Origin: a virus
Length of the DNA: 64,000 bases
IMG/VR virus record: IMGVR_UViG_3300020157_000001
Coordinates: 27,206 to 91,205 of that record
Direction: 5' to 3' (one strand)
The notes below the pieces were generated by a model. That model worked only from the letters and a program-made list of their open reading frames with translations. It was not told where the DNA came from and ran no database searches. Positions 24,627-33,768 of this stretch are shown in pieces (the stretch's first letter is position 1; each line of letters begins with the position of its first letter). A program made the position numbers and the translations under genes.

Positions 24627-26576
24627 TTATGGGATTTGGGTCTCAAGGTATTCTATTCTGGTCAATGCACCTTGCAGAGCACCGACTACATCTGCGATCG
24701 TTGCAAATAAGTTCCACATGACTGGTACTGCATCGTTTAGATCAGGTTGGTTATCCATTAGCTCAATAGACAAAGTCCGATACTCGTCTTCTGGGTCAAC
24801 CCACCCCCAAGAAGCTAGGTAGTGATCAACTAGAGCGACCTCTTCTGCGACGAAACCTCTCTGAAGATGCAGCGAGGTGTACTCGTTATCGTCAGATAAA
24901 ACGCCCCTCTTGAAATAGAACTCAACTGGACGTAGACCCATTATCCGAGCAGTTGAATCTGAGTTCGGGATGCTTTGAATACGCTCTTTCAACACCTGCC
25001 GAGATGCGACTGTAGTCATAACTCCGAAGCCGTCTGGAGTGCAAACATTTCCTCCGTTAGCTACGGCCATGTTGATGGCTACAGCTCCACTTGTTCCGTT
25101 AATGGCTAGACGCTGCGCTCCGTTCGCATTCATGGAGACTCCTCCGGCTGTTATCGTGAACCCTCCGGAGCTAACGGTCAAACCGCCTGCAACGGTCACT
25201 ACGGTATTACTTACCTGAACTTGATGACTGGCATCGTTAGCCGGTCCTCTTATGTATGTACCTCCTGAACCAGAACTAATAAAAGTATCCGATGTAGTCA
25301 TTAGCATACCGTAACCATTACCGCCCGTCATTCCTGTAACGGTTATAGCGGAATGAGCTGTCGATAGGGTTCCACCGGGACTCCACACGGTACCTAGTTG
25401 CATTTGGGGGCTTCCACGCCCACCAATCAAGGCGTTACCAGTGCTGGTGCTTATTTCACCATTGGTAACCGTGAACGCTCCAGCGTTTACTGTTAACCCA
25501 GAGGAGTTTACCGTAGTACGGGCGGTTGTCAGTGTTCCATCCCTTACCTGAACGGAGGTCGCCCCAATTAAGATCAGGGGGGAACCGGAGTCAGCAACTA
25601 AACGAACATCCGAACCGACAACCCCCTGCAAATACCCAGTTCTTACAGCTGCACCTGTATCCCACATACTTAGGTAAGGGTTATTGCCAGACATGCGTAC
25701 CGCTTCACCTGTAGCTGCGAACGTAGACATTGCAGAAGCTATAAACGATGTCGTCGTAAGAGCGCCAGTAGGTGCAAGGGAAGCAATACTAGTAGCATTA
25801 GAGAACCATTTGAAAGATGCTCCTGTGGGGGCTGACGACCATAAAGTGCCACTGTTTATACCTATGGCGTAATCAGCATTAGAAGCGTCTAATGATGGGT
25901 AAAGAACTGCCTTAGTTCCTACTGACCTAGTGGTAGTAGCGGGGGCACCAAGACCAGCGTTGTTCCACTCCAACCAGTTAGATGTAACGCCCCCTAAGGC
26001 TAACTTGACTCCAGCAGCATTGTTTAGAGTAGCGGAAGCAAAGGTAGGAGCAGACGTAGTGTTAATGCTTTGCGGGGTTGATAGAGTAACGGAGTTAGCA
26101 GCGTGGGTAACTACTACTTGATCGGTTGTTCCTGCAACTGTCTTGTACTCGGGGGCCGTGGCAGCAGCATTCATGCCGACTACCTGATTGGCTGTTCCCT
26201 TTGCTAAACGAGTGAACGCAGATGCCCCCGTGGTTGCAGCATAGATAGTGTCTCCTGCAACATATGCTGAGGCACCAGTGCCCCCCTTAGAGGTGACAAG
26301 GGTAGTAGACAGAGTATCAGCGATTCCATTTCGCTGTTCCGATACAAAGAACACTCGGTCAGACACTCGGTTAGATGCTACAAAAACTGTGGAACCTACG
26401 GCAGGCACGTTGTAGAGACCAGCGACCATGGACAGTCCGATGTTGGATACATAGGTAAGAACCCCCGCTCCAGTTAGTTCAGGTATCTCAACTTGGCATA
26501 TGCCGGTAGAGGCATTAGTTACTCGTACTACGGCTCTGTGCGCTACATACCCTACGGAATGGTTAGACGTAAACAT
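24627..26576 (-). CDS. Spike-fibre fusion: OB-like N-terminus and C-terminal S74 intramolecular chaperone
   Basis: 649 residues. Residues 1-95 carry the beta strands and RVTNASTGICQVEIPELTG...PAVGSTVFVAS typical of gpV/gp5-like spike OB domains. A long Ser/Thr/Gly fibre follows, with many copies of short strands (GGLTVSSGGFTI, VNAGAFTVTNG). The C-terminal 150 residues form a Peptidase_S74 chaperone: ASRQVLKERIQ (the Ser-Lys dyad motif S-x-x-x-L-K), GLRPVEFYFK, RGFVAEEVALVDHYL and a final trimerising helix. The chaperone is expected to cleave itself off after trimerisation. It overlaps the gpD-like gene by 14 bases. Confidence 0.85.
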   Translation of the reverse strand: MFTSNHSVGYVAHRAVVRVTNASTGICQVEIPELTGAGVLTYVSNIGLSMVAGLYNVPAVGSTVFVASNRVSDRVFFVSEQRNGIADTLSTTLVTSKGGTGASAYVAGDTIYAATTGASAFTRLAKGTANQVVGMNAAATAPEYKTVAGTTDQVVVTHAANSVTLSTPQSINTTSAPTFASATLNNAAGVKLALGGVTSNWLEWNNAGLGAPATTTRSVGTKAVLYPSLDASNADYAIGINSGTLWSSAPTGASFKWFSNATSIASLAPTGALTTTSFIASAMSTFAATGEAVRMSGNNPYLSMWDTGAAVRTGYLQGVVGSDVRLVADSGSPLILIGATSVQVRDGTLTTARTTVNSSGLTVNAGAFTVTNGEISTSTGNALIGGRGSPQMQLGTVWSPGGTLSTAHSAITVTGMTGGNGYGMLMTTSDTFISSGSGGTYIRGPANDASHQVQVSNTVVTVAGGLTVSSGGFTITAGGVSMNANGAQRLAINGTSGAVAINMAVANGGNVCTPDGFGVMTTVASRQVLKERIQSIPNSDSTARIMGLRPVEFYFKRGVLSDDNEYTSLHLQRGFVAEEVALVDHYLASWGWVDPEDEYRTLSIELMDNQPDLNDAVPVMWNLFATIADVVGALQGALTRIEYLETQIP

Positions 26577-27708
26577 TTACTGTCCTATATGAGCTAGTCC
26601 ATTGGTCATTGACATAGGTTGGCTTGGGGGGCAGTGAGTACGCTTGAGTACCTTTATCCCACAATACATCTACTTTGTTCTTGCGAAGGTCTAAGGTTGT
26701 AACAAACATTCCTGTCCTAAGGAAATGTCGAACACCTTCTACATACCATAGTCCATCAAATAGCCCGTCATACCTATCCAAGTTAACTATCCCACCGGGA
26801 AGTGCCCCAAGTAATCCAATTACAACTGCTGTTGCGGTGTAGTCGTAGTCTTCTCGTTGGGTGGATTTGAGGAGTCGAACAGCTTGGTCGTATGTGTTAA
26901 CAGCCGTATTAAGAGAAGTAGTTATCTCCCCAGCAACATCTAGCTTCTCAACATCGCTGGTAGAAACATCAAAGATTACGCCTAAGTCGGTATGCACAGT
27001 GGTGCTGGCATCTAGGTACGTGCCGTCTATTGTCATTCTAGAAAACTTTCCATCAAAGGAAGTGATCTGTCCGGGGGAAGGCTTAGACCCCGTACGAGTA
27101 ATGGTGGAGATCTTATGCACGGAAGTGCTTCTTCCAAAGGCTTTGTGGGGGTCAAAGATATGCATATGGGTACCGTGTACGGTTACGCAATACCCCATGA
27201 TGTCACAGTACCTAACCAAGAACTGCCAATCGGATTCGTTGGATTGAGTAAGGTTTTCAAATACCAGATCGTCTTTTGGTACGTCAAGAGACAGTCCGTA
27301 TGTACTACAGAACTCTCTGGCTACGTACTCCAATGTGTTATTGGCCCACACTCGGCTAATCATTCCCCTCATTTTGTAGGAGGTTCCGAAGCAGACAAAC
27401 ACTACCTCTTGAAGGAGGCTTCGGTTAACCGTTCCGTCAGCGGTAACAGACAACGGTTTAACGAATTCTATAGTTCCATAGAACTCTGATACATATGAGG
27501 GGCCGCTATCCATACGGACAAACACAGGCTTACCTATGTACTCAGTAACGAATCGTGCAGGAACTCCAGCCATAGTTACCTCGCACATATCGTGTGAGTC
27601 AGACTTAAGGTCAATAGTTACAGCAACAACTGAGTTGTAATCGACAGGTACATCACCAATGGTAATGGTAAGAGTTGGAGATATGCCTGTGGCGCTCTGA
27701 CGGATCAT
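26563..27708 (-). CDS. Baseplate hub protein, gpD / gp27-like
   Basis: 381 residues. An N-terminal beta barrel (TLTITIGDVPVDYNSVVAVTI), then YVAREFCSTYGLSLDVPKDDL and SDWQFLVRYCDIMGYCVTV are typical of the late-control-D/VgrG N-domain fold, where W-x-F-L-x-R-x-a-x-x-x-G-x-x-(V/L) is the key segment. A gpD-like C-terminal barrel follows (VEGVRHFLRTGMFVTTLDLR). It lies next to the LysM protein and the spike-fibre, the expected hub trio. It forms the trimeric hub at the tube end. Confidence 0.87.
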   Translation of the reverse strand: MIRQSATGISPTLTITIGDVPVDYNSVVAVTIDLKSDSHDMCEVTMAGVPARFVTEYIGKPVFVRMDSGPSYVSEFYGTIEFVKPLSVTADGTVNRSLLQEVVFVCFGTSYKMRGMISRVWANNTLEYVAREFCSTYGLSLDVPKDDLVFENLTQSNESDWQFLVRYCDIMGYCVTVHGTHMHIFDPHKAFGRSTSVHKISTITRTGSKPSPGQITSFDGKFSRMTIDGTYLDASTTVHTDLGVIFDVSTSDVEKLDVAGEITTSLNTAVNTYDQAVRLLKSTQREDYDYTATAVVIGLLGALPGGIVNLDRYDGLFDGLWYVEGVRHFLRTGMFVTTLDLRKNKVDVLWDKGTQAYSLPPKPTYVNDQWTSSYRTVNVYV

Positions 27709-27950
27709 CTAGGAATCCGTAGATAATCCCCAACGACAAGATCTTCGGGGAACTTAACCTGAGGATTGATATCAGCAATCTCCCACCAACGGCGATCATT
27801 GCCCAGAAGACGAGCAGCGACATTGCTAATAGTATCTCCCTGAGCAATTAGGTGTAGGGAGTACTGAACACCGTCAGTATTGACTTTGACAGAAGCTGTC
27901 TGTCCAGAAGCGTCTAGTGCGTAACGAGAGGTGGTGTCAAGTGCAACCAT
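27705..27950 (-). CDS. LysM-domain baseplate protein (gpX/gp53-like)
   Basis: 81 residues from ATG at 27950, one base after the hub-adaptor stop; a longer upstream reading would overlap that gene heavily. The LysM motif is clear: YSLHLIAQGDTISNVAARLL, then WWEIADINP and DLVVGDYLRIPR. In myoviruses a LysM protein sits at the hub to contact the tube and wall. Here it overlaps the gpD-like gene by ATGA. The family call is secure and the role follows from position. Confidence 0.88.
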   Translation of the reverse strand: MVALDTTSRYALDASGQTASVKVNTDGVQYSLHLIAQGDTISNVAARLLGNDRRWWEIADINPQVKFPEDLVVGDYLRIPR

Positions 27951-27951
27951 A

Positions 27952-29763
27952 TCAGCGACCCGGCCTTGAGATAGATGGTTTTGGATTAACCGTAGTGGTG
28001 GTAGCACCAACAGTAGAGGAGGTACCGGGAACTAGAGACCCTGCTCTACTTTGCGAGGGCTTCACTACGGGAGGAGTGACAAATACTGTGGAGGGGGACA
28101 CAGAAGGATTTGATTGGGGACCGTTAGCTGGGGGTAAGGTAGATCCCGGCATGATTCCACCATCCCAGTTAATAACTACATCATTCCAAATAGTTGCGGA
28201 GTCGTTGTTCTCTGCGGGGTTGGACACTGATTTGTAGGACTTTCCATGTCCAGTAACTGAGTCTGCCCCGATAGTAACAGTAACCGACACGTTGAAAACC
28301 ATCATCCATACAGAGTTACCTCCAAACCAGTCACTTGTATCCACTAGGGTTCCCTCGGGAGGGGTTGATTTGGAAGTAACAACTTTTCCAACTGTACTTT
28401 TATTTAAGTAGTTTGTCCTGTAGTTGGTGTCAGAACCCCAGTTAGTGTTAGCAATCTTCTCTATTCCGTATAGATGTGACCAGTCTGGAATGTCAGATTG
28501 AACTGAGGAGGACAACTTGTGTAGTTTGGAGTCAAGAGTCCCGTCGTCAACAAAATCAGTTGTCTTAAGAAGTGGACCATACACATCCACACTTGCATCT
28601 ACGTGGATAGTTGCGTCTTGGTCGGATGTTGAATCTAGTTTATTCTTTATCTTGTCAGTTGTAGACCACGCGCACACAGCCTGAAGCCAATCAGATCCAT
28701 ACTTTTGGCTACCCATGCTTTTAACATTAGCTACTCTAAGGGTGGTATCAGGACCGTTCCAATTATCTTTATAAAGGAGAGCTACCTTTACGGAAGGGAA
28801 CGATTGAATGAGTGAGTTTGCATGTGCTATCTGAGCAGCGGTTGCTGCGGATTGCGTAGCTACCCACGTGTCATGCTGAGACTTCAGAGACTCAGTGGTG
28901 AACGTAGACTTCTTAGCGTATCCGACGTACGTTGCAACCATCTGTAATGTGCATCGTGCTCGCATAGGAACCATTGTCGAAGTAAACTTCTGATACTCAA
29001 TATCCACGTTGCTAACAAAACCCTCAACGATAAAGAGTGAGGAGAACACAACACGAACAGGAAGAGGCTGCAAGAACGCCGAGTTACCGAAGTTAACAGC
29101 TCCAATGATATTAGGAACATTGGTTTTAGCTTTTTCGTACTTCGCGGCATCGGCTGATGAACCTTGAGCTTCCTGCTCAGCCACGATCTGCCGCATAGCT
29201 ACCTTCTGTGCGTAGTCAACGCTTTGGGGGGTGAGTCCAACTCCGATGACAGCGTTAAGAGCAGCGATGTCCCTGAGTACACCAACTTGGTTAGGGTTCA
29301 AATCCAAGAGCATGTTGTTAGCCATATCTGGATTCACCCCTGACAAGTTACTTGACTCATTCAGTTCCATGGATCTATCGAAGTCAATGGAAAACTGAAA
29401 GTTGGTATTGGCTGCAACTGGGACTGAGAACTGACCTATGTCCTGCTGCATCATGTTCAAAAGGTCTTGTGCCATAGCTACGGAAGTGGCTAAGCGTTCT
29501 GGATTAAACTGAAAGGCGCACTTGCGTATCTGTAAGGATACGCCTTCCATATCTGTCATAAGAGATCTGATATACCCACGTTGAATCTTTGTGGTGTATA
29601 CGTTTCCAGAACTAGATTGATTGCGTATGGTATTGCCGGGGAACTTAAAGGGTGGATTGTCTGCGGAGCCGGTAGCCCAGTGACCATTAGGTCCTGCGGA
29701 TAGTTGTTCTTCTCCAGCCTTACCAGCACCGAAGAACTGATCGTTGTTAAATCCTGTGCTCAT
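27952..29763 (-). CDS. Baseplate hub-adaptor, contractile-injection tube-type protein
   Basis: 603 residues. The first half contains RKCAFQFNPERLATSV and a second block VRVVFSSLFIVEGFVSNVDIEY then EYQKFTSTMVPMRARCTLQM, a pair seen in the tube/hub adaptor family of contractile injection systems (CIS_tube and T4 gp53 type). The second half is a beta-rich extension with no clear motif, ending in a Ser/Thr/Pro-rich tail (PPVVKPSQSRAGS). It overlaps the tape-measure end by ATGA and precedes the LysM gene, fitting a role in joining tube to hub. Confidence 0.7.
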   Translation of the reverse strand: MSTGFNNDQFFGAGKAGEEQLSAGPNGHWATGSADNPPFKFPGNTIRNQSSSGNVYTTKIQRGYIRSLMTDMEGVSLQIRKCAFQFNPERLATSVAMAQDLLNMMQQDIGQFSVPVAANTNFQFSIDFDRSMELNESSNLSGVNPDMANNMLLDLNPNQVGVLRDIAALNAVIGVGLTPQSVDYAQKVAMRQIVAEQEAQGSSADAAKYEKAKTNVPNIIGAVNFGNSAFLQPLPVRVVFSSLFIVEGFVSNVDIEYQKFTSTMVPMRARCTLQMVATYVGYAKKSTFTTESLKSQHDTWVATQSAATAAQIAHANSLIQSFPSVKVALLYKDNWNGPDTTLRVANVKSMGSQKYGSDWLQAVCAWSTTDKIKNKLDSTSDQDATIHVDASVDVYGPLLKTTDFVDDGTLDSKLHKLSSSVQSDIPDWSHLYGIEKIANTNWGSDTNYRTNYLNKSTVGKVVTSKSTPPEGTLVDTSDWFGGNSVWMMVFNVSVTVTIGADSVTGHGKSYKSVSNPAENNDSATIWNDVVINWDGGIMPGSTLPPANGPQSNPSVSPSTVFVTPPVVKPSQSRAGSLVPGTSSTVGATTTTVNPKPSISRPGR

Positions 29764-32700
29764 CGCGTCCTCAATAATTCAGTGTCTAGTTCTGACTTGA
29801 TCGCGTCTCGAACCTGATTGGCTATCTTTCTGATATCAACATCTGCTGGTACCCCTTGAAACGTGAAGTTCATAGGCATCGTTATAGACGGGGATGAGTT
29901 GATATGCACGGTGCTGTTACCGCTAGTCGGTGGAGCCATATTCCCAGAAGACCTAGGCATGGGGTCACCGGATACTGAGACCCTGCTAGATGAAACTGGC
30001 GTGCCACCAACTGGTAGGTTTTGGATAGGCATAGGGTCACCGCTATTAAACCCTGCCTGCTTAACTCCATCTATTGCAAGGGGCATCTGCTTCTGAATGG
30101 CGGGGGAATCTATACCGTTCTCTGGCTTGTAACCTAGCCAGTCGTAAAGAGCTTTATCACCCTTAGCAGATCCACCCCTCTTTGAATACGCCGCAAAGGC
30201 TGCTTTAGCAGCAATGTTAGGATCAAGGAGTTGAGATCCTGTGTACCCTAGTTTGGTCATTAGGGGGCCGAGTGCTTCTGGGCGCATGTTGATCTGCCAG
30301 AGACCATAGGATTGATCCTTGGTCGTGTTATTCATGTTCATGCTGCTTGGGTGACCACTGGATTCACGAAGAGCTACAGCGACCATTGTTGTTAGATCTT
30401 TGCCACGGAACCCAGCGTTGAAAGCTACTTGAGCGATCTGTGCTGGTGTCATAGTTCCATCTTTGGGAATGGAAAGACTAGCTCCCGTAGGTGCGGGGGA
30501 AGCTCCCGACGACGTACCGGCTAATGTATTCTGACCTTGGCTATTCCCTCCTGACCCCATAGCTTCCCCTAGGGAAAGTCGTGGTCGTACTCTTCCACGA
30601 TCTAGGGTAAGTCCAAGGTTACCTCTGCCCGTACTCAGCGGATTAGGTGATGAGGTAGTTCCAGCTACGTTTGCACCATCAGTGATGCTTATTGCTGGGG
30701 GAGATCCTGCGGTGGCCTCTTTGGGAAGGGGGGAATCGGTAGAGCCGTCTGCGTACTTACCCTTTGCAACGCCCTTCTCATACTCTCCTCTACCTGCTGG
30801 AAACTCTGAAGGTTGAGTATGCCAAGGCTCTGAGTTCTCATTAGCAAACGTCTTCAGACCAAAGCGAGCAGCATTGGATTGCCACCAGTTGAGGTCTCCC
30901 TTAAGGTCAGCGGCAAGACCGATCTCATGCATGGACTGGCCGGGAGGGGCGGCATCCGCACCCTTAACTTTTATCCAGTTAGACCCTTGCCACTCAACTG
31001 TGTCTTTCGTCTTCGTAGCAGTCTTGCGATACCTGTCCAAGAAGGTACGCTCTTGAGTAGCTGAGCTTCTCCAACCTTCACCTATACCGAGGGCTGGATG
31101 TTCACGGAATGCTTTAAGAAGACGTTCCTTCAGAATCGGCTTGAGCTGAGCAAACGTGGACCAAGACTTTAGTTGAGTAAGGGTCTTTGTCTCGTTCTTC
31201 CAACCAACTGGGATGGAAATGTTATCGTCGTTAGCTGCTGAGGCAGAATTGGCCGGAGGGGTGGGGGTGGGCTGAGCGGACGGAGTAGCGGCAGGTGCTG
31301 GAGAGGCTGACGGTACTGGAGATACGGAGCCGGGGTTGGCGGTAGAAGAAGACCCAGCAGTGGCTGTAGACACATCGGCTGGGTTAGCGGGGGCACCGTC
31401 GCCACCTGTTGCTACCGACGAAACTCCACTGACTACTCCTCCTGCAAGAGCAAGTGGGATACCAATTTCTGGGGCGATAAAGCTCATGGCGGCACCGGCA
31501 GTACCCATAGCATTGCCAACGAACTTGCCAATTCCTCCTAGTGCTTGCTGGAAACCACGGGTATTAGCGCGAGCACCTATAAGGCCACTCAGTTTGTCTT
31601 CAACCTTACCCAAAGCTTTAATCAGAGACTGGTTTGACTTCTCAAGCTTGGAGTAATTATCAGCTTGCCTGCGATACATGTTCTCTTCGCGCTGACCCTG
31701 TACACGCTTGGTCTCTTCAGACTGGTTAGCGAAGTTATCCTCAACGCCCATGCGCTTGCGGTCAGCCTTCTTGCTAGGGTCGTAGTCCCCCTTGCCACCC
31801 TTCTTCTTAAACTGGATGTTCTCTTGGGCGTACTGAAGCATCAAGTCTTGAGCTTGAGCGTCAAGTCCTAGGTTGGAGAGGTTTGCTCGTACAGCGGAAC
31901 CTTGCTGGAAGGCTCCTTTAAGAGTCTTCTCATTACCAAGACCGGACATCTTTCCAATCTTCTGGAAAGACTGGAACATGTCTGCTGCCCCGCCACCCAT
32001 CTTATTGAAGTTAGTACCTCCAGTAAGGGCGAACATTCGGTTAGCAACTTGAGGACCCATCAATGAGTTCTGCATACCAACGAGGTCTTGCGTTGATACG
32101 GAGTATCCAGTCGCAGCACGCATCGCCTCATATCCAGCAGCTTGTTTACCTGCGTCGATACCATATCGAACTTGATTAGAGAGAAGGGCGTTGAGTCCAC
32201 CATCTCCAAGCTTGTAGTTGGTGAGAGGTTTACGAAGGTTGTTAGCAACCTGATTCTGGGACATGCCCGTCATCTGTTGCTGCACCATGCTTAGACGATC
32301 AGCGGGGAGGGCGTACGCCATGTTCTCGTCAATGCGACGGTCTGCTAGTTGAACACCTTTACTCGCAATTGATGTTGCTGCGGCAAAGGCCCCCGCAACA
32401 ATAGATCCTTTAGACGTTCCAGAGGACTCAGCGATAGCGCCGCCAATGCCCTTAATCTTGGACATGAACCCACCGGCTTCGGGGGGACCGGAGGTGGAAG
32501 GAACGGAACTACCGGGGGCACCGATAGTAGTGGACTTAAGCTTACCTACGGTTTTAGGACCACCGCTTGGTGTACTGGTGGACACTGCTCCCGCTACAGA
32601 GGTACCAGCTTTAGTAGCGTCAGAGATTAAACCTTGAAACTCTGCTCTGGCCTTCTTAATGGCTTGAGTGAGGCTATTAAAGGCTGTGGTGATTGACCTG

Positions 32701-32789
32701 ACAGAAGACGTGTCAGCGGTAACACCTGTTTTAGACGAAGCTATAGAGCGGGTGTGTTCACCGCCAATACCTGCCTCTGAATCTGCCAT
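29760..32789 (-). CDS. Tape-measure protein with M15 peptidase and lytic transglycosylase domains
   Basis: 1009 residues, start with GGAGG five bases ahead. The N-terminal half is helical with Gly/Ala/Ser linkers, as in tape measures. Residues about 570-690 match a VanY-type M15 D,D-/L,D-peptidase: EGWRSSATQERTF, the zinc motif SMHEIGLAADL and EPWHTQPSEF. Residues about 790-910 match an SLT transglycosylase: VALRESSGHPSSMN with the catalytic Glu, then QSYGLWQINM. Thus two wall-degrading activities sit in one injected protein, a sign of entry through thick peptidoglycan. The C-terminus ends in a helix likely to bind the tail tip. Confidence 0.9.
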   Translation of the reverse strand: MADSEAGIGGEHTRSIASSKTGVTADTSSVRSITTAFNSLTQAIKKARAEFQGLISDATKAGTSVAGAVSTSTPSGGPKTVGKLKSTTIGAPGSSVPSTSGPPEAGGFMSKIKGIGGAIAESSGTSKGSIVAGAFAAATSIASKGVQLADRRIDENMAYALPADRLSMVQQQMTGMSQNQVANNLRKPLTNYKLGDGGLNALLSNQVRYGIDAGKQAAGYEAMRAATGYSVSTQDLVGMQNSLMGPQVANRMFALTGGTNFNKMGGGAADMFQSFQKIGKMSGLGNEKTLKGAFQQGSAVRANLSNLGLDAQAQDLMLQYAQENIQFKKKGGKGDYDPSKKADRKRMGVEDNFANQSEETKRVQGQREENMYRRQADNYSKLEKSNQSLIKALGKVEDKLSGLIGARANTRGFQQALGGIGKFVGNAMGTAGAAMSFIAPEIGIPLALAGGVVSGVSSVATGGDGAPANPADVSTATAGSSSTANPGSVSPVPSASPAPAATPSAQPTPTPPANSASAANDDNISIPVGWKNETKTLTQLKSWSTFAQLKPILKERLLKAFREHPALGIGEGWRSSATQERTFLDRYRKTATKTKDTVEWQGSNWIKVKGADAAPPGQSMHEIGLAADLKGDLNWWQSNAARFGLKTFANENSEPWHTQPSEFPAGRGEYEKGVAKGKYADGSTDSPLPKEATAGSPPAISITDGANVAGTTSSPNPLSTGRGNLGLTLDRGRVRPRLSLGEAMGSGGNSQGQNTLAGTSSGASPAPTGASLSIPKDGTMTPAQIAQVAFNAGFRGKDLTTMVAVALRESSGHPSSMNMNNTTKDQSYGLWQINMRPEALGPLMTKLGYTGSQLLDPNIAAKAAFAAYSKRGGSAKGDKALYDWLGYKPENGIDSPAIQKQMPLAIDGVKQAGFNSGDPMPIQNLPVGGTPVSSSRVSVSGDPMPRSSGNMAPPTSGNSTVHINSSPSITMPMNFTFQGVPADVDIRKIANQVRDAIKSELDTELLRTR

Positions 32790-32801
32790 TGCCGCCTCCG
32801 T

Positions 32802-32972
32802 CTACTTACTACGCCAGACCGCCATTCGGAACCAGTAATCCCGAGCACGAACTGACATGTTCTTTATTGATTCTAGATTAAACCCTTTGTAGACAGAGGC
32901 TATGGCTTCGTATTCCCAATAAAGTTCTCCGATATTAACCGAGTAGAAGTGAGACCCAGTTGAGCGCAACTG
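32802..32972 (-). CDS. +1-frame extension of the tail chaperone (possible programmed frameshift)
   Basis: Just past and overlapping the end of the gp26-like gene, the +1 frame stays open for 56 codons. It encodes a protein-like stretch (IGELYWEYEAIASVYKGF, then NLESIKNMSVRARDYWF, ending AVWRSK) without a good start codon or ribosome site of its own; a TTG at 32969 is the only candidate. Tail phages commonly make a longer chaperone form by frameshift right before the tape measure, and the aromatic, helical character fits those extensions. A +1 (or -2) slip within about twelve codons before the frame-0 stop at 32935 would join the two. This is inference from open frame and position. Confidence 0.65.
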   Translation of the reverse strand, partial: QLRSTGSHFYSVNIGELYWEYEAIASVYKGFNLESIKNMSVRARDYWFRMAVWRSK

Positions 32973-33726
32973 TCATATCAACTTCACAATGGGCACAATG
33001 GGTATTCACCGCCCCCAACTTTGGTCCTAGCTCGATACTAAGAAGTCGGTCAACAATCTTATGGCGGTCACCTAAGTTTATCTTACGCGCCCACTCCAAA
33101 CGGTTAGAAGGCTCATCCTCAGCAGAGAATACTGCACACCGAGAGAGGATAAGGGTGTTGGCTTCTGCATCGTTCTTACACTTTGATGCAGCAGTTGTGT
33201 CTGCTCCTGTGGGAATGTTGAAGAGGTAGGTGCGATTACGGCCCTTGATCTCTATTGGGGAATCAACTTTGAAGTCAGGCTTCTTGTAGATGAAGTCCTT
33301 ATCAAGTTCAATATCAATATCGTTCTTCTCTCCGCAAGAGTTGCAAGCAGCTTGCACGGTGCGGATCAACCCATAGGTAGCACGGATAACAGCAAGATAC
33401 AGAATGTCCCGATCCCCATTGATAAGGGTATCAAGAACACTAGGACTGGTGATAGGGGTATCACCTATGCTGATAACTGTTCTGCCAAGGAGGGCAGTTA
33501 GGTATTCACCAAAACTTACTCCATCCTTGGCAGCTAGAACAGCTAATGCCTCTTCGTCGGTACCATCCATCTCACGAACTTGTGCCTTAGTGTCAAACTG
33601 ATTGGTATCAGCGTTCCACAACCCACGTATAAGTTCTGTTTCAGTTGATAGTGCTGGCTGCATATAGGGGGCTTTTTCTTCCGCTATAGCATCGTTGATT
33701 GAATCTACCCCTGCGGTAGCGCTCAT
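32935..33726 (-). CDS. Tail assembly chaperone / T4 gp26-like protein with zinc sites
   Basis: 263 residues. Two CxxC pairs, CNSCGEKNDI near the middle and CAHCEVDMTV near the end, resemble the zinc-binding baseplate-hub/chaperone proteins of the T4 gp26 type. Most of the rest is helical. It lies directly upstream of the tape measure, where the tail assembly chaperone is found in nearly all long-tailed phages, and its 3' end overlaps the +1-frame reading at 32802-32972. It probably chaperones the tape measure during tube assembly. Confidence 0.75.
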   Translation of the reverse strand: MSATAGVDSINDAIAEEKAPYMQPALSTETELIRGLWNADTNQFDTKAQVREMDGTDEEALAVLAAKDGVSFGEYLTALLGRTVISIGDTPITSPSVLDTLINGDRDILYLAVIRATYGLIRTVQAACNSCGEKNDIDIELDKDFIYKKPDFKVDSPIEIKGRNRTYLFNIPTGADTTAASKCKNDAEANTLILSRCAVFSAEDEPSNRLEWARKINLGDRHKIVDRLLSIELGPKLGAVNTHCAHCEVDMTVALNWVSLLLG

Positions 33727-33768
33727 GGTGTTCTCCTAGTGTAAGACGTATGTATAACTAACTCAGAA

